A stretch of 64,000 nt of DNA, taken from NCBI RefSeq assembly GCF_005239225.2, contig NC_133284.1, forward strand, positions 53,823,416-53,887,415. Direction: 5' to 3'. This DNA is from Populus alba. Lineage: Eukaryota > Streptophyta > Magnoliopsida > Malpighiales > Salicaceae. The notes beneath the pieces are model-generated. The model did no database searches. It was not told the DNA's origin and saw only the letters and a list, made by a program, of their open reading frames with translations. This document shows, piece by piece, positions 37,031 to 48,448 of this stretch. The translations under genes and the position numbers were made by a program. The stretch's first letter is position 1; every line of letters starts with the position of its first letter.

Positions 37031-39140
37031 TGTCACACCCGACATCTCGACGGCCTTAAAAATTTAAAAATCTTTGGAAAGAACGGATTTCTGGCATCCT
37101 GTTCTTTAATGTGGATATTCTTGTTTAAGGAGTCGCCACCTAGTATTATGGTCACTAGGAACCCTAACTAGTCAACAGAGATTCTATGGTTCGGGACTGG
37201 TTACGTAAAAGGGAAGATATTATCACCCCTTAAACGTCCTGCCTGAGGCAGGCTGCACTGCTAGTTTTGTCTTAAATTGCTAAATGTTTATTAGTTTATG
37301 TTATGAAAATTTGTTTATAATATTCCTGACTCTGGAACCAGTGAATATTTAACTACGAATATTTCCAACTCTGGCGTTGATAAATATTACGCAGCTATAA
37401 AAAACAAAACAAATTTAAATCAGTATTTTTTTTTTATTCCCGACTCTGGCGCCAGTGAATAAATAAATAATACTACATTCATTTTTACGCATGCACATAT
37501 TTTTTATTTTTCTAGCTAAAATAAAATAAAAATACAACGAATAAAAATAATATAAATTTAAACCGGTATTTTTATTCCTAACTCTGACGTTAGTGAATAA
37601 ACCAATAAATTTATATTATTTTTATTTATGTATACACATTTTTTTTATTTTTTATTTTTTCTCTGCCTCTTTTTTATTTTTCTGTTTTTTTTTGGCTGGG
37701 CCGCGCTAGACCCAGCCCAGCATATGATTTTGGGCTGGGTCCAGCCCAGCCCACATGTGGCTGGGCTGGACCCAGCCAGCCCGGCCAGGTCACTGGCCCA
37801 AGCCAGTGGCCTGGCTGGGCAAAACAAAAAAAAGTAAAGGCACGCGTGACTTGTTCACGCGTGCCCGAACACTGGTGAAGGTAATTAAATTACCTTCACA
37901 CAGTGTTCTTGTAACCTTAAATTGCTTTTTTAAATGAAGATGCAAAGGGACGAAGTCATACCTGCTTCTGGAGACGATGAAGAAGGCTGCGATGCTGGTG
38001 GCTGCTGCTCTCGTTCGACTGCTTTCTCTTCTCTCCCCGTTGTGCCCACTGTCTTCGTTCGACTGCTTTCTCTTCTCTCCGCACTGTGCTCACTGTCTTC
38101 CTTTTTCTTTTCTTTTTTTGCTTCCCTGGTCTGCTGGAATTGATGGACACGATGACGAAGCTATGGCTGACCGGCACTGCCTGCTCTCCTCTGCTCCTTC
38201 TTCTGCTTTCCTTTACTTTCTCTTCAGGTTCTGGAAACGCTGAAGGCAGTAGCAGCGATCTCGTGACTTTCCTCTGCTTGTGTGTTTGGTCTGTGTGTCT
38301 CCTGGGTTTTCCAGTCGAGAGGATGATGAAGAGGCCGGCCTGATGGGAACTTGTTTTTGATTCAGGGTTTTCGTTGTTTGCAGGGACGAAGGCAATGAGG
38401 GCCAATACTCGTCTCTCTGTTTTGCTGTTCTCTATGTCTCTGTGTATTTGTTTCTGCGCCTCTCTGTTTTTTTTTTTGTGCTGTGAATTGCCTCCTCTCT
38501 GTTGATTTCTGCCTCTCTTTTATAGGCATCCCCACGATTGCCTCTCTAGGCCGGATTTTTCTCTTCCATGCCATGATCTGGGGCGAGAGACGTGGTCCAT
38601 GGCGATCTGGTATGTTGCAGATCTTCAGCCTGTTGAATCGGGATTGAGAAGACGAACACGGCTGTTCCACCAGCCACGGCAGCGTTTCGGCAGCAACGGA
38701 CTCCACCAGGAACGACAACGTTTTCAAGCAACCCGTGGACAGTTTCAGTTTGACCCCCGAACATTAGAAATTTTGCAATTGGACCCCTGAGCAATTAAAA
38801 CATTTCTTTCAATTTTGCCCCTTTTGGATAAATTTCAATTAAATCCTTAAATTGGTGCACTGTTTACAAAACAGTCCTTAATTCCTGGATTATTCAATTT
38901 GGTCCTTAATTAATTCTTTTAATTTTGCCCCTTTTGGATAAATTTTAATTAAGTCCCTGAATTTATTTAATTAATTAAATCAAAGTTTAATTAAGTCCAC
39001 AAACTTATTAATTCTTAAATTTCTGACCAATTTATTCTCAAATCTGATAATTTTATCCCTAAACTTCAAGATTTGTTGTCTTAACCCAATTGTCAACTAT
39101 ATTTAATTTTTATTATTTGTTCAAAAATTTGGTTATGACA
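37031..39140 (-). repeat. 3' LTR of the Tat-like element
   Basis: 2110 bp, TGTCACACC...GGTTATGACA on the + strand. It contains a GC-rich palindromic stretch of 'ccagccc' and 'gggctgg' repeats at about 37690-37825 and pyrimidine-rich blocks. Small frames in it recur identically in the other LTR and are not genes. Confidence 0.93.
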
Positions 39141-39154
39141 GTTTCCCCCTCTTT
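39141..39154 (-). other. Polypurine tract of the Tat-like element
   Basis: On the - strand it reads 'aaagagggggaaac', directly before the 3' LTR. It fixes the element's orientation. Confidence 0.88.
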
Positions 39155-39352
39155 ATAATATTTACTATGCAATGATATTAGAAAATTTCATTTTCTTTTA
39201 GCTTTGTGTAGTAAATTTATAAAGAAAATTATATACAGAAAGAACTTTTGCCTCTTTTTTAGAGTCTTGATAACTTCGAAAACCAGAGATTGACATATGA
39301 CTTTTATAGAGAAAACAAGTCATTTGGAAGACCGGGTATTTTTTTTTTTTTT

Positions 39353-39870
39353 TGTGATGGTATATTGTAATGGGTTATCGGCCCAGATGGTCACATTGTA
39401 ATGGGTTACCTGCCCAGTATAGAATGGTATATTGTAATGGGTTACCGGCCCAGTTGGTATATTGTAATGGGTTACCAACCCAAGTGGTCACATTGTAATG
39501 GGTTACCTGCTCAGTATATGATGGTATGTTGTAATAGGTTACCGGCCCAAAGGGTCACATTGTAATGGGTTACCTGCCCAGTATAGGATGGTATGTTGTA
39601 ATGGGTTACCGGCTCAGATGGTCACATTGTAATGGGTTACCTGCCCAGTATAGGATGGTATGTTGTAATGGGTTACCGGCTCAGATGGTCACATTGTAAT
39701 GGGTTACCTGCCTAGTTGGTCACATTGTAATGGGTTACCTGCCCAGATGGTCACATTGTAATGGGTTACCGGCCCAGTTGGTCACATTGTAATGGGTTAC
39801 CTGCCCAGTTGGTATATTGTAATGGGTTACCAACCCAGATGGTCACATTGTAATGGGTTACCTGCCCAGT
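39353..39870. repeat. Tandem array A, about 31-bp units
   Basis: About sixteen units built on 'cattgtaatgggttacc' followed by 'tgcccag' or 'ggcccag', with two alternating linker types ('atggtcaca' and 'ggatggtatgt'). It lies in the 3' untranslated part of the Tat-like element. Confidence 0.93.
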
Positions 39871-39907
39871 GGAAAAATACAAGTTTTTTTTTTTTTTTTT
39901 TTATATA

Positions 39908-40570
39908 TAAGACGAGGGCTCGAAGGCGCGCTCGAATGGAGATAAGACGAGGGCTCGAAGGCGCGCTCAAATGGAGGTGAGATAGAAAATGCACTACCTT
40001 TGATGGTCGAGGGCTCGAAGGCGCGCTCAAAAATAAGACGAGGGCTCGAAGGCGCGCTCGAATGGAGGTAGGATAGAAAATGCACTACCTGAGGTGGTCG
40101 AGGGCTCGAAGGCGCGCTCAAATGTAAGACGAGGGCTCGAAGGCGCGCTCGAATGGAGGTAGGATAGAAAATGCACTACCTTTGATGGTCGAGGGCTTGA
40201 AGGCACGCTCGAAAAGAACTCAGACGAGGGCTCGAAGGCGCGCTCGAATGGAGGTAGGATAGGAAATGCACTACCTATGATGGTCGAAGGCTCGAAGGCG
40301 CGCTCGAATGGAGGTAGGATAGGAAATGCACTACCTTTGATGGTCGAGGGCTCGAAGGCACGCTCGAAAATAAATAAGATGAGGGCTCGAAGGCGCGCTC
40401 GAATGTAAGACGAGGGCTCGAAGGCGTGCTCGAATGGAGGTAGGATAGAAAATGCACTACCTTTGATGGTCGAGGGCTCGAAGGCGCGCTCGAAAAGAAC
40501 TCAGACGAGGGCTCGTAGGCGCGCTCGAATGGAGGTAGGATAGGAAATGCACTACCTATGATGGTTGAGG
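39908..40570. repeat. Tandem array B, 'gagggctcgaaggcgcgctcg' higher-order repeat
   Basis: Around sixteen copies of an approximately 24-bp GC-rich core 'gggctcgaaggcgcgctcga'. Every second copy or so is separated by 'tggaggtaggatagaaaatg' plus 'cactacct', giving a composite unit of roughly 60-90 bp. It is CpG-rich in an AT-rich element and directly adjacent to array A. Confidence 0.93.
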
Positions 40571-42960
40571 CTGAAAAGTGGTGAAAAAATACAGAGATTT
40601 TTCTGGTGGCCTAATTCTCATGGGCGGCCTGCCCAGGTTGAAAAATTCTCAAAAATGAAAAAATTTTCAACAACAATTTTGATCTTTGGCCATTTCAAGT
40701 TGGCCTTCCACTTGATGGATTTCGTTGGAATTTTCTCATATGAAATTTGCAAAACTCATTGTCCAATGTCTCAAAGTTAAATGATATGCATGCATCTTTA
40801 CCTGATTTGAAATATAGACCCCCATTTCTTCATAGTCTTCTTGTTGATTGATTGGTGAGATCTTGCTAACTGATTTGAGTCATCTTTGTCGTTTAGCTTT
40901 CTAACCCACTCGAGTTGGCCCATGTAAGTCTATTTCCAAATTTGTTTGCACAACTCAGCATTTGTGGTGCCCATCGTGACCCACTTGCTTGCTAGAGATT
41001 TTCTGATTCGTCAAATAATTTGAGAGGATTATTCATTACCCCTCGTCTCACTGCTAAAAAACATTCGGTATCACTTGCTGAAAGGATCGAGCTGTCTTTT
41101 GTAAAGCAAAATGCCCCCTTGTCTTGTTGTAAGGGATGATAGATTTTCCTTAAACACAATGTTGTCCCCTTGTACTGGTCATTGCCCCCAAGTGTGCTAT
41201 GTCACTGACTTAGATGAATAATGATTTTAAGAGGTCATTCTCTCATTTGGTGAAGGAATACGAGTCTAGAATGAATCTTGAAATCTTGATCTTGCATTTT
41301 GAAAACAAAATTTATTTCGATGTGAGTCTAAAATAATTTGCTTTTGAAATCTTGCAACTCCTTGGTTATTTTCTTTCTTGGAAAAGAGATTATTTGCTCT
41401 TGTGTTTGGTAATGAGGTCTTTGGTGAAAATATGTCATGAGATGACCTTTTGTTTCGAAGTGAAGGGCTCGAGAAAAAGCTCGAGGTTTTGTAAGAGAAA
41501 AACTTGTCTCTTTTTTTAACATTTATTTTATCAGCATGAATAATAATGAGTAGTTTATTCTTGATGTCATGAATCTTATGAAAAAGTATCTTTGCATTTT
41601 GAGAGCATTGTTTATTGTTCTAGATTGCTTGCTTGCTTGATTAGAAAGGACTTCTACAGGCACGTAACGTAGGCTGTGGTTTTTGGCTATGAAAGAAAAG
41701 GATTCATAAGGCTCAAAGAGTGTTTCAGGGTTCCAAAGACTGAAGATCACTATCAATAGTTTGACTCTTGACGTCATTCATAGTTCTTTTGCCGCTCTTC
41801 TTTGATTTGCCCTTTTTTTCCTTTTTCATTGCTTTGCTAGAGCATACTCACTTTATCTTGGTTATCACTTTTTCTTGTGATTTAGGCATGCCCTCTAGCA
41901 TTTGAGTTTCTTGGGCTCTTTTTCCTTTTGGCTTTCTCACGGCTTTATCCTTTTTCTTGATCATTGAAATTTCACTTGCCCCTTTTTTTGTGATGTGGGC
42001 ATGATCCCTAGCATTTGAGTTTCTTGGGCTCTTTTGCCTTTTGGCTTTCTCACGGCTTTATCATCCTTCTTGATCATTGAAATTTCACTTGCCCCCAGTG
42101 TAGGGTGTGATCTTAGTCGGGATTTTTTTTATGAAAGAAAAATTATTTAGGCTCAAAAGGGTTTGCAAGGGATGTACTTATTTTAGAACGTGAAAGGAAT
42201 AACAAAGATGGCCTTTCCTCATTTCAAGCGCAAACAACTATGATCAATAAACTTTGACCTCGTATAGTGTGATGGTTTATTCTTTGCAAAGATGCATTTC
42301 ATGAGTTATGAGCAACAAGTTCACTACATACCATTATTCATACATTTAAAAACACATGATTCAAGAGTAATGGGGTAAGGGTGTTTATTCTTTCTTTTTT
42401 TCACAATTGTTTTTCTAATTTAGTCACCTCAATGATGGAGTTGCTTGATTCACTTGTCATTCTACAAGTAGAATGTCAAAAATATCGTTTTTGAATAAAC
42501 ATCAAATTATTTTTTTGAAATCAAAATGCCAGATCAATTTTTTTCAAAACTCCAATAAGGAAACTGATTTTTGGTAAAAGAGATGAATTGCGTCTATGAG
42601 ATCGTACAAGGCTTCAAAGATGTGTTTGTGAATCTTTATAAGAAAACTCTCTCAGAAAAAAATGAATAATGCTAATCGTAAACACGATTGAATGACAAAC
42701 TCATTATTTTCATTGAAACTTTAGAAAATAAGTTCAACAAGAAAGAACTTATGACAACATCTTGGGCTATGAATACTGACATGATAACATATAAAGGGGC
42801 TAAACATTTAGCGATCATTGATTGGAATTTCTGGAATCTTTCAATCATTCATTCTCCTCGACAAGGGCATCTTTTCAATAGTCAATTGAAATCAAATGTA
42901 GATAATTCTCGACCTGATATCACCATAGCTTTATCTTCAAGATAGTTGATTTCTAGGAGT
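40571..42960 (-). other. Non-coding interior of the Tat-like element
   Basis: No pol domain or other recognisable protein was found. It contains a 113-bp direct duplication at about 41875-42097, listed separately. The short frames at 41328-41777 and 42688-42945 show no known domain. Confidence 0.6.
41875..42097. repeat. Two-copy direct repeat, about 113 bp
   Basis: 'gcatttgagtttcttgggct' occurs at 41898 and 42011, with matching flanks 'ttctcacggctttatc' and 'gatcattgaaatttcacttg'. A recent local tandem duplication. Confidence 0.9.
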
Positions 42961-42973
42961 CAATGTGAAGCAA

Positions 42974-44020
42974 TTAGCTATAGAAATGATAAGTGCCTTG
43001 GCAACCACCTTCGATGAAACCGTTCTTCTCAATCGGGTTAGCAATCTTACCTAACCCAATGGCTTGTTCAATCCTCTTAGCTATAACAACCAGGTCAGTG
43101 AAATGTTGTGCAGAGCTTCTAACCAAGTATTCAAAGTACGGAGCTTTAAAGGTGTCGGAAAATAAAGTGATCATCTCTTTTTCCAACATGGGAGGGTTAA
43201 CTTGTGCAGCTAACCCACTCCATCTCCGGGCGTATTCTCTTATGGACTCCTTGTTGTCCTTCTCCATAGCTTGCAAGCTTAAACGATCAGGTCTCACGTC
43301 GATATTGAACTTATATTGCCTCATGAAGGCATCAACTAAATCCTTCCATTTTTTAACCTTAGCATTGTCCAACCGCATATACCAAGTGAGGGCACCATTA
43401 CTCAAACTGTCTTGAAAGAAATGAATCAGCAATTTCTCATCATGAACCACCTCAGCCATTTTGTTGCAGTATGCTTTGAGATGAGTTATAGGGCATTGAG
43501 TTCCCGTATATTTAACAAATTTTGGCACTCTAAATTTTTTTGGAATGACCACGTTGGGCACCAAACACATCTCAGTAGCCTTTATAGGATCATATAGGTG
43601 AATTCCCTCAAATGCCCTCATCCTTTGTTCTAGGGCAATGAATTTGTTCAGCTCATCTTCTTTTACTATTTTGCCCTTTTGAGATTCATTCTATGTAGAA
43701 TCAATGGTAAACGACATTCTCGTGGTGTATGCTGGATGAAAATGCTTGGCTTGTTGAAAATCAGACGACAACCCATTTGCCCCCAGATTCTGTAGATTGA
43801 AGGGATTTACAAGCATAGGTTCAGGCTGAGCTATAAGTGTTGCTTTTCCAGATTTATCGCTCAAGGCCTACTCGAGTAGACTAGTAAGCCTTGCGACTTC
43901 TTCTTTAAGATTGTCAACCTCTTTTTGATGTTGGGCTTCCAACTGGGCTCTTTCTCCATCTTCCATTTGTCTTTTTCTCGAATGGGTTTCAATGGGGAAC
44001 CTATATTTCAACCTGCTATA
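42974..44020 (-). pseudogene. Tat-type Gypsy Gag, interrupted by premature stops
   Basis: The open 215-residue part (43621-42974) is a retrotransposon Gag domain with the typical 'LVPNVVIPKKFRVPKFVKYTG' region, 'LTWYMRLDNAKVKKWKDLVDAF' and 'MEKDNKESIREYARRWSGLA'. In the same frame upstream, about 44020-43622 encodes a Gln/Glu-rich coiled-coil-like N-terminus ('AQHQKEVDNLKEEVARL'). It is interrupted by two TAG codons, at 43870-43868 and 43693-43691. Gag forms the particle for reverse transcription. No CCHC zinc knuckle and no protease follow, so the protein is partial, and the stops suggest it is not made in full from this copy. Confidence 0.85.
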
Positions 44021-44504
44021 TGTAAATCATGCAAAAAAATGTTGATTCAATTAAAAATGCATATGGAATGCAGACACGTCCTTCACGGGATGACAACCTA
44101 ATAGGAAGATCCTAATTGTTGAGTGCATCAAAGGGTTGGTCATTATCTAGTTTCAAAGGGTCTCTCGCATGCTCAGTGATCGTCCATGAAAGGTCGATAT
44201 GAGGCTTACAAGTACTGTGAAAATAGAGGCCCTGAGTAATATCAGTTTGGCATATCAACCACTTCCAAGTAAACAATCAAACGAGAGTTGGATGGTTTCA
44301 CGAGTCTTACCCAGGCTAAAGCCATTGGGGTACCGTTACTTTCCCACTTATCCTAGATTTTCAGGTGTGTGCTCTCAACGTGATACATGACAATATAAAC
44401 ATGGATGCATGCTAAAGCAGTAAATTCAAGAAAAATAAACAAATAAACATAACATAAAAAACATTATAACAATTGATAAACAAAAGGCAAAGCTTAGTCC
44501 ATTA

Positions 44505-44523
44505 GTCCCCAGTGGAGTCGCCA
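44505..44523 (-). other. Primer binding site of the Tat-like element
   Basis: On the - strand it reads 'tggcgactccactggggac', beginning 3 nt after the 5' LTR end. The form is typical of Tat/Ogre elements. Confidence 0.85.
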
Positions 44524-44526
44524 TTC

Positions 44527-46636
44527 TGTCACACCCGACATCTCGACGGCCTTAAAAATTTAAAAATCTTTGGAAAGAACGGATTTCTGGCATCCTGTTC
44601 TTTAATGTGGATATTCTTGTTTAAGGAGTCGCCACCTAGTATTATGGTCACTAGGAATCCTAACTGGTCAACAGAGATTCTATGGTTCGGGACTGGTTAC
44701 GTAAAAGGGAAGATATTATCACCCCTTAAACGTCCTGCCTGAGGCAGGCTGCACTGCTAGTTTTGTCTTAAATTGCTAAATGTTTATTAGTTTATGTTAT
44801 GAAAATTTGTTTATAATATTCCTGACTCTGGAACCAGTGAATATTTAACTACGAATATTTCCAACTCTGGCGTTGATAAATATTACGCAGCTATAAAAAA
44901 CAAAACAAATTTAAATCAGTATTTTTTTTTTTATTCCCGACTCTGGCGCCAGTGAATAAATAAATAATACTACATTCATTTTTACGCATGCACATATTTT
45001 TTATTTTTCTAGCTAAAATAAAATAAAAATACAACGAATAAAAATAATATAAATTTAAACCGGTATTTTTATTCCTAACTCTGGCGTTAGTGAATAAACC
45101 AATAAATTTATATTATTTTTATTTATGTATACACATTTTTTTTATTTTTTATTTTTTCTCTGCCTCTTTTTTATTTTTCTGTTTTTTTTTGGCTGGGCCG
45201 CGCTAGACCCAGCCCAGCATATGATTTTGGGCTGGGCCCAGCCCAGCCCACATGTGGCTGGGCTGGACCCAGCCAGCCCGGCCAGGTCACTGGCCCAAGC
45301 CAGTGGCCTGGCTGGGCAAAACAAAAAAAAGTAAAGGCACGCGTGACTTGTTCACGCGTGCCCGAACACTGGTGAAGGTAATTAAATTACCTTCACACAG
45401 TGTTCTTGTAACCTTAAATTGCTTTTTTAAATGAAGATGCAAAGGGACGAAGTCATACCTGCTTCTGGAGACGATGAAGAAGGCTGCGATGCTGGTGGCT
45501 GCTGCTCTCGTTCGACTGCTTTCTCTTCTCTCCCCGTTGTGCCCACTGTCTTCGTTCGACTGCTTTCTCTTCTCTCCCCGCTGTGCTCACTGTCTTCCCT
45601 TTTCTTTTCTTTTTTTGCTTCCCTGGTCTGCTGGAATTGATGGACACGATGACGAAGCTATGGCTGACCGGCACTGCCTGCTCTCCTCTGCCCCTTCTTC
45701 TGCTTTCCTTTACTTTCTCTTCAGGTTCTGGAAACGCTGAAGGCAGTAGCAGCGATCTCGTGACTTTCCTCTGCTTGTGTGTTTGGTCTGTGTGTCTCCT
45801 GGGTTTTCCAGTCGAGAGGATGATGAAGAGGCCGGCCTGATGGGAACTTGTTTTTGATTCAGGGTTTTCGTTGTTTGCAGGGACGAAGGCAATGAGGGCC
45901 AATACTCGTCTCTCTGTTTTGCTGTTCTCTATGTCTCTGTGTATTTGTTTCTGCGCCTCTCTGTTTTTTTTTTTGTGCTGTGAATTGCCTCCTCTCTGTT
46001 GATTTCTGCCTCTCTTTTATAGGCATCCCCACGATTGCCTCTCTAGGCCGGATTCTTCTCTTCCATGCCATGATCTGGGGCGAGAGACGTGGTCCATGGC
46101 GATCTGGTATGTTGCTGATCTTCAGCCTGTTGAATCGGGATTGAGAAGACGAACACGGCTGTTCCACCAGCCACGGCAGCGTTTCGGCAGCAACGGACTC
46201 CACCAGGAACGACAACGTTTTCAAGCAACCCGTGGACAGTTTCAGTTTTGACCCCGAACATTAGAAATTTTGCAATTGGACCCTGAGCAATTAAAACATT
46301 TCTTTCAATTTTGCCCCTTTTGGATAAATTTCAATTAAATCCTTAAATTGGTGCACTGTTTACAAAACAGTCCTTAATTCCTGGATTATTCAATTTGGTC
46401 CTTAATTAATTCTTTTAATTTTGCCCCTTTTGGATAAATTTTAATTAAGTCCCTGAATTTATTTAATTAATTAAATCAAAGTTTAATTAAGTCCACAAAC
46501 TTATTAATTCTTAAATTTCTGACCAATTTATTCTCAAATCTGATAATTTTATCCCTAAACTTCAAGATTTGTTGTCTTAACCCAATTGGCAACTATATTT
46601 AATTTTTATTATTTGTTCAAAAATTTGGTTATGACA
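44527..46636 (-). repeat. 5' LTR of the Tat-like element
   Basis: 2110-bp direct copy of 37031-39140. Differences noticed include aatcctaactggtca versus aaccctaactagtca, tctggcgttag versus tctgacgttag, and ggcccagccc versus ggtccagccc. Confidence 0.93.
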
Positions 46637-46641
46637 AAAGG

Positions 46642-48448
46642 GATTGGAGGTGTTGGTGAATAACATTATCATTTCTATTTTTATCTGCAAAGATTGGACA
46701 TGTGTTGTCATATCTCACCATCTTTGCGCATAAGCCCTTACTAACTCTTGGTTTTTTTTTTCATGGCCATCAAGCTGGTTCTGTTAAGAGCAATTTCTAG
46801 ATTGAATTTATAGAACTTCAAGAATAATGTAAACCCAAAGAAATAAATAAATAAATAAAAGTGAAGAAATTCATGCATATGGTTAAATAAAAAAGTTGGA
46901 ATTCAGAAATTTTTGAATATGAATTTTCGAGTGAAATAATTCGAGATATTATAATGAACCCAGTACTATTGAGGGTTGGATTTAATTGAAATAATAATAA
47001 TAATAATACACTTAAGGGAAAAAGGGGGCCTAAATGCAAATAAGGGAAAATATAGAGTATAAACACTCTCTCCTCACCAAAACAAAATCCGTAGGAACCA
47101 TAAGGAGAAAGAATAGGGAGTTTTATACCCATTCTTGAGAAATCAAGAGAGAAACACTAACATTTCGAGAACCCATTGAAGATTTAGAGCTTATAGATGG
47201 GATAAAAACTTGAGAGCAAAGGATTACCATGAAATTAAACAAGAAAAAAAGAAAGGAGGGAGTTGAAAATCTTCAACTGGTTGAAGATCAAGATCTTAAT
47301 TTGTACCAGGTAAGGTATTCTAAACATGATTTAAGAAAAAAAATATATATCATTTTTTTAATTCGATAAAGAATTGATGCTTTGATATTGAATCATAGGT
47401 TAGGGTTTTTAGACATAAATTGGGGAAAAAGTATTTATTGTTGAGATTAAGTTAATTTATGTGTGTGGTATGTAGTTTATGAAAGTATTGTGTGAAGGGG
47501 AGGGGGAGACAACTCTGGACAGACTTGTCTCCTGACTTTCGGTGAGATATTGAATAAAGGGATGAGGGAATTAGGATTGGATTCCTCATAAAAATTGTAG
47601 ATTTGAATGTTAGCTAACCAAGAAAACTGGTCTTGCTCAATTTGGAGATGTAGAACTCCAGTTATGGGTTACTAACAGAAACTGAGTCATGACTGATTAT
47701 GTAGGGTAGCAGGACTGATTTGTTGATGAGTAATTTTGACCATCTTAAAGGCAGAACTGGGTTCTCCTTCCTTAAAGAACTGGTAGCCTCGTGTCTTAGC
47801 TTTTTAACGAGATAAATCTAACTTAAAATAGAGTTTTAGAACCTTAGATATAGTTAAAAACCTGATGAGTGTTCGGATAGTGACAGTTCAAAGTCAGACA
47901 ATGACAGTTGGAAATTGGATAGTGACAGTTCAAAGTGAGACAGTGACATTGGAAATTGGACAATGACAGTTGAAAGTTAGATAGTGATAGTTGGAAATTG
48001 GACAATGATAGTTCAAAGTGAGACAGTGACAATTAGAAATTGGATAGTAGCAATAGACTTTCACGTGAATACTATAAATAAGAATATAAAAGAATTGAGT
48101 CATATGAACGTTTACACATTGAGATACTAACTCTGAATATATATATATGAGATATATATGAATGTTATTACGAGGAAATGAACATGCATAGAAAGTAACA
48201 TATGAGTAATGGATAAATATGAATTCTCTATAATATCGGCTTGAAGGAATCATAACCAAAAAAAAAAAACTTCTTTGTAATTCAGGAGGAGCAACCAGGA
48301 TTGGATCTTCTGTTAGGGGAGGTCGCGAGACAGGTGAAGCAGGCTCGTGATTTTTCCTCCTATTTGCACTTATATAATTTAAAATTTGTCAAGTGTATGC
48401 AATTACAGTAAATGTCGTGTTCAATATAAATAAAATCTAGCGTAAATA
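46642..48448. mobile_element. Old retroelement DNA, probably Gypsy LTR and leader
   Basis: The first part looks like the continuation of the Gypsy relic left of 37030. From about 46860 the sequence has LTR-like AT-rich DNA, and 'gaggagcaaccaggattggatc' near 48280 recalls Gypsy LTRs. No protein domain was seen. This is a weak assignment. Confidence 0.35.
47876..48045. repeat. 21-bp minisatellite, about eight units
   Basis: Units alternate between 'gatagtgacagttcaaagtca' and 'gacaatgacagttggaaattg' types. One unit is 20 bp. On the - strand it gives a seven-residue periodic frame, which is a by-product of the 21-bp period. Confidence 0.9.

Larger units (their letters stand above)
37031..46636 (-). 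mobile_element. Tat/Ogre-type Gypsy LTR element, gag only, perfect TSD
   Basis: A 9606-bp element with two 2110-bp LTRs (37031-39140 and 44527-46636) and the target duplication AAAGG (37026-37030 and 46637-46641). On the - strand the right LTR is 5'. A primer site 'tggcgactccactggggac', of the kind used by Tat/Ogre elements (Arg tRNA, from memory), starts 3 bp from it. A gag frame follows, then about 2.4 kb without pol, then two tandem arrays, then a polypurine tract and the 3' LTR. The LTRs differ by only a small number of substitutions, so insertion is recent although the element lacks protease, RT and integrase and must have been mobilised in trans. Confidence 0.9.

Noticed and set aside
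37628..38794. Several 60-149-residue frames, identical at 45125-46261
   Set aside because: They are duplicated because they are LTR sequence. Composition is low-complexity and no domain is recognisable.
39353..40570. CRISPR-like repeat arrays
   Set aside because: Units are contiguous or separated by repeated rather than unique spacers, no cas genes exist, and the context is a plant retroelement.
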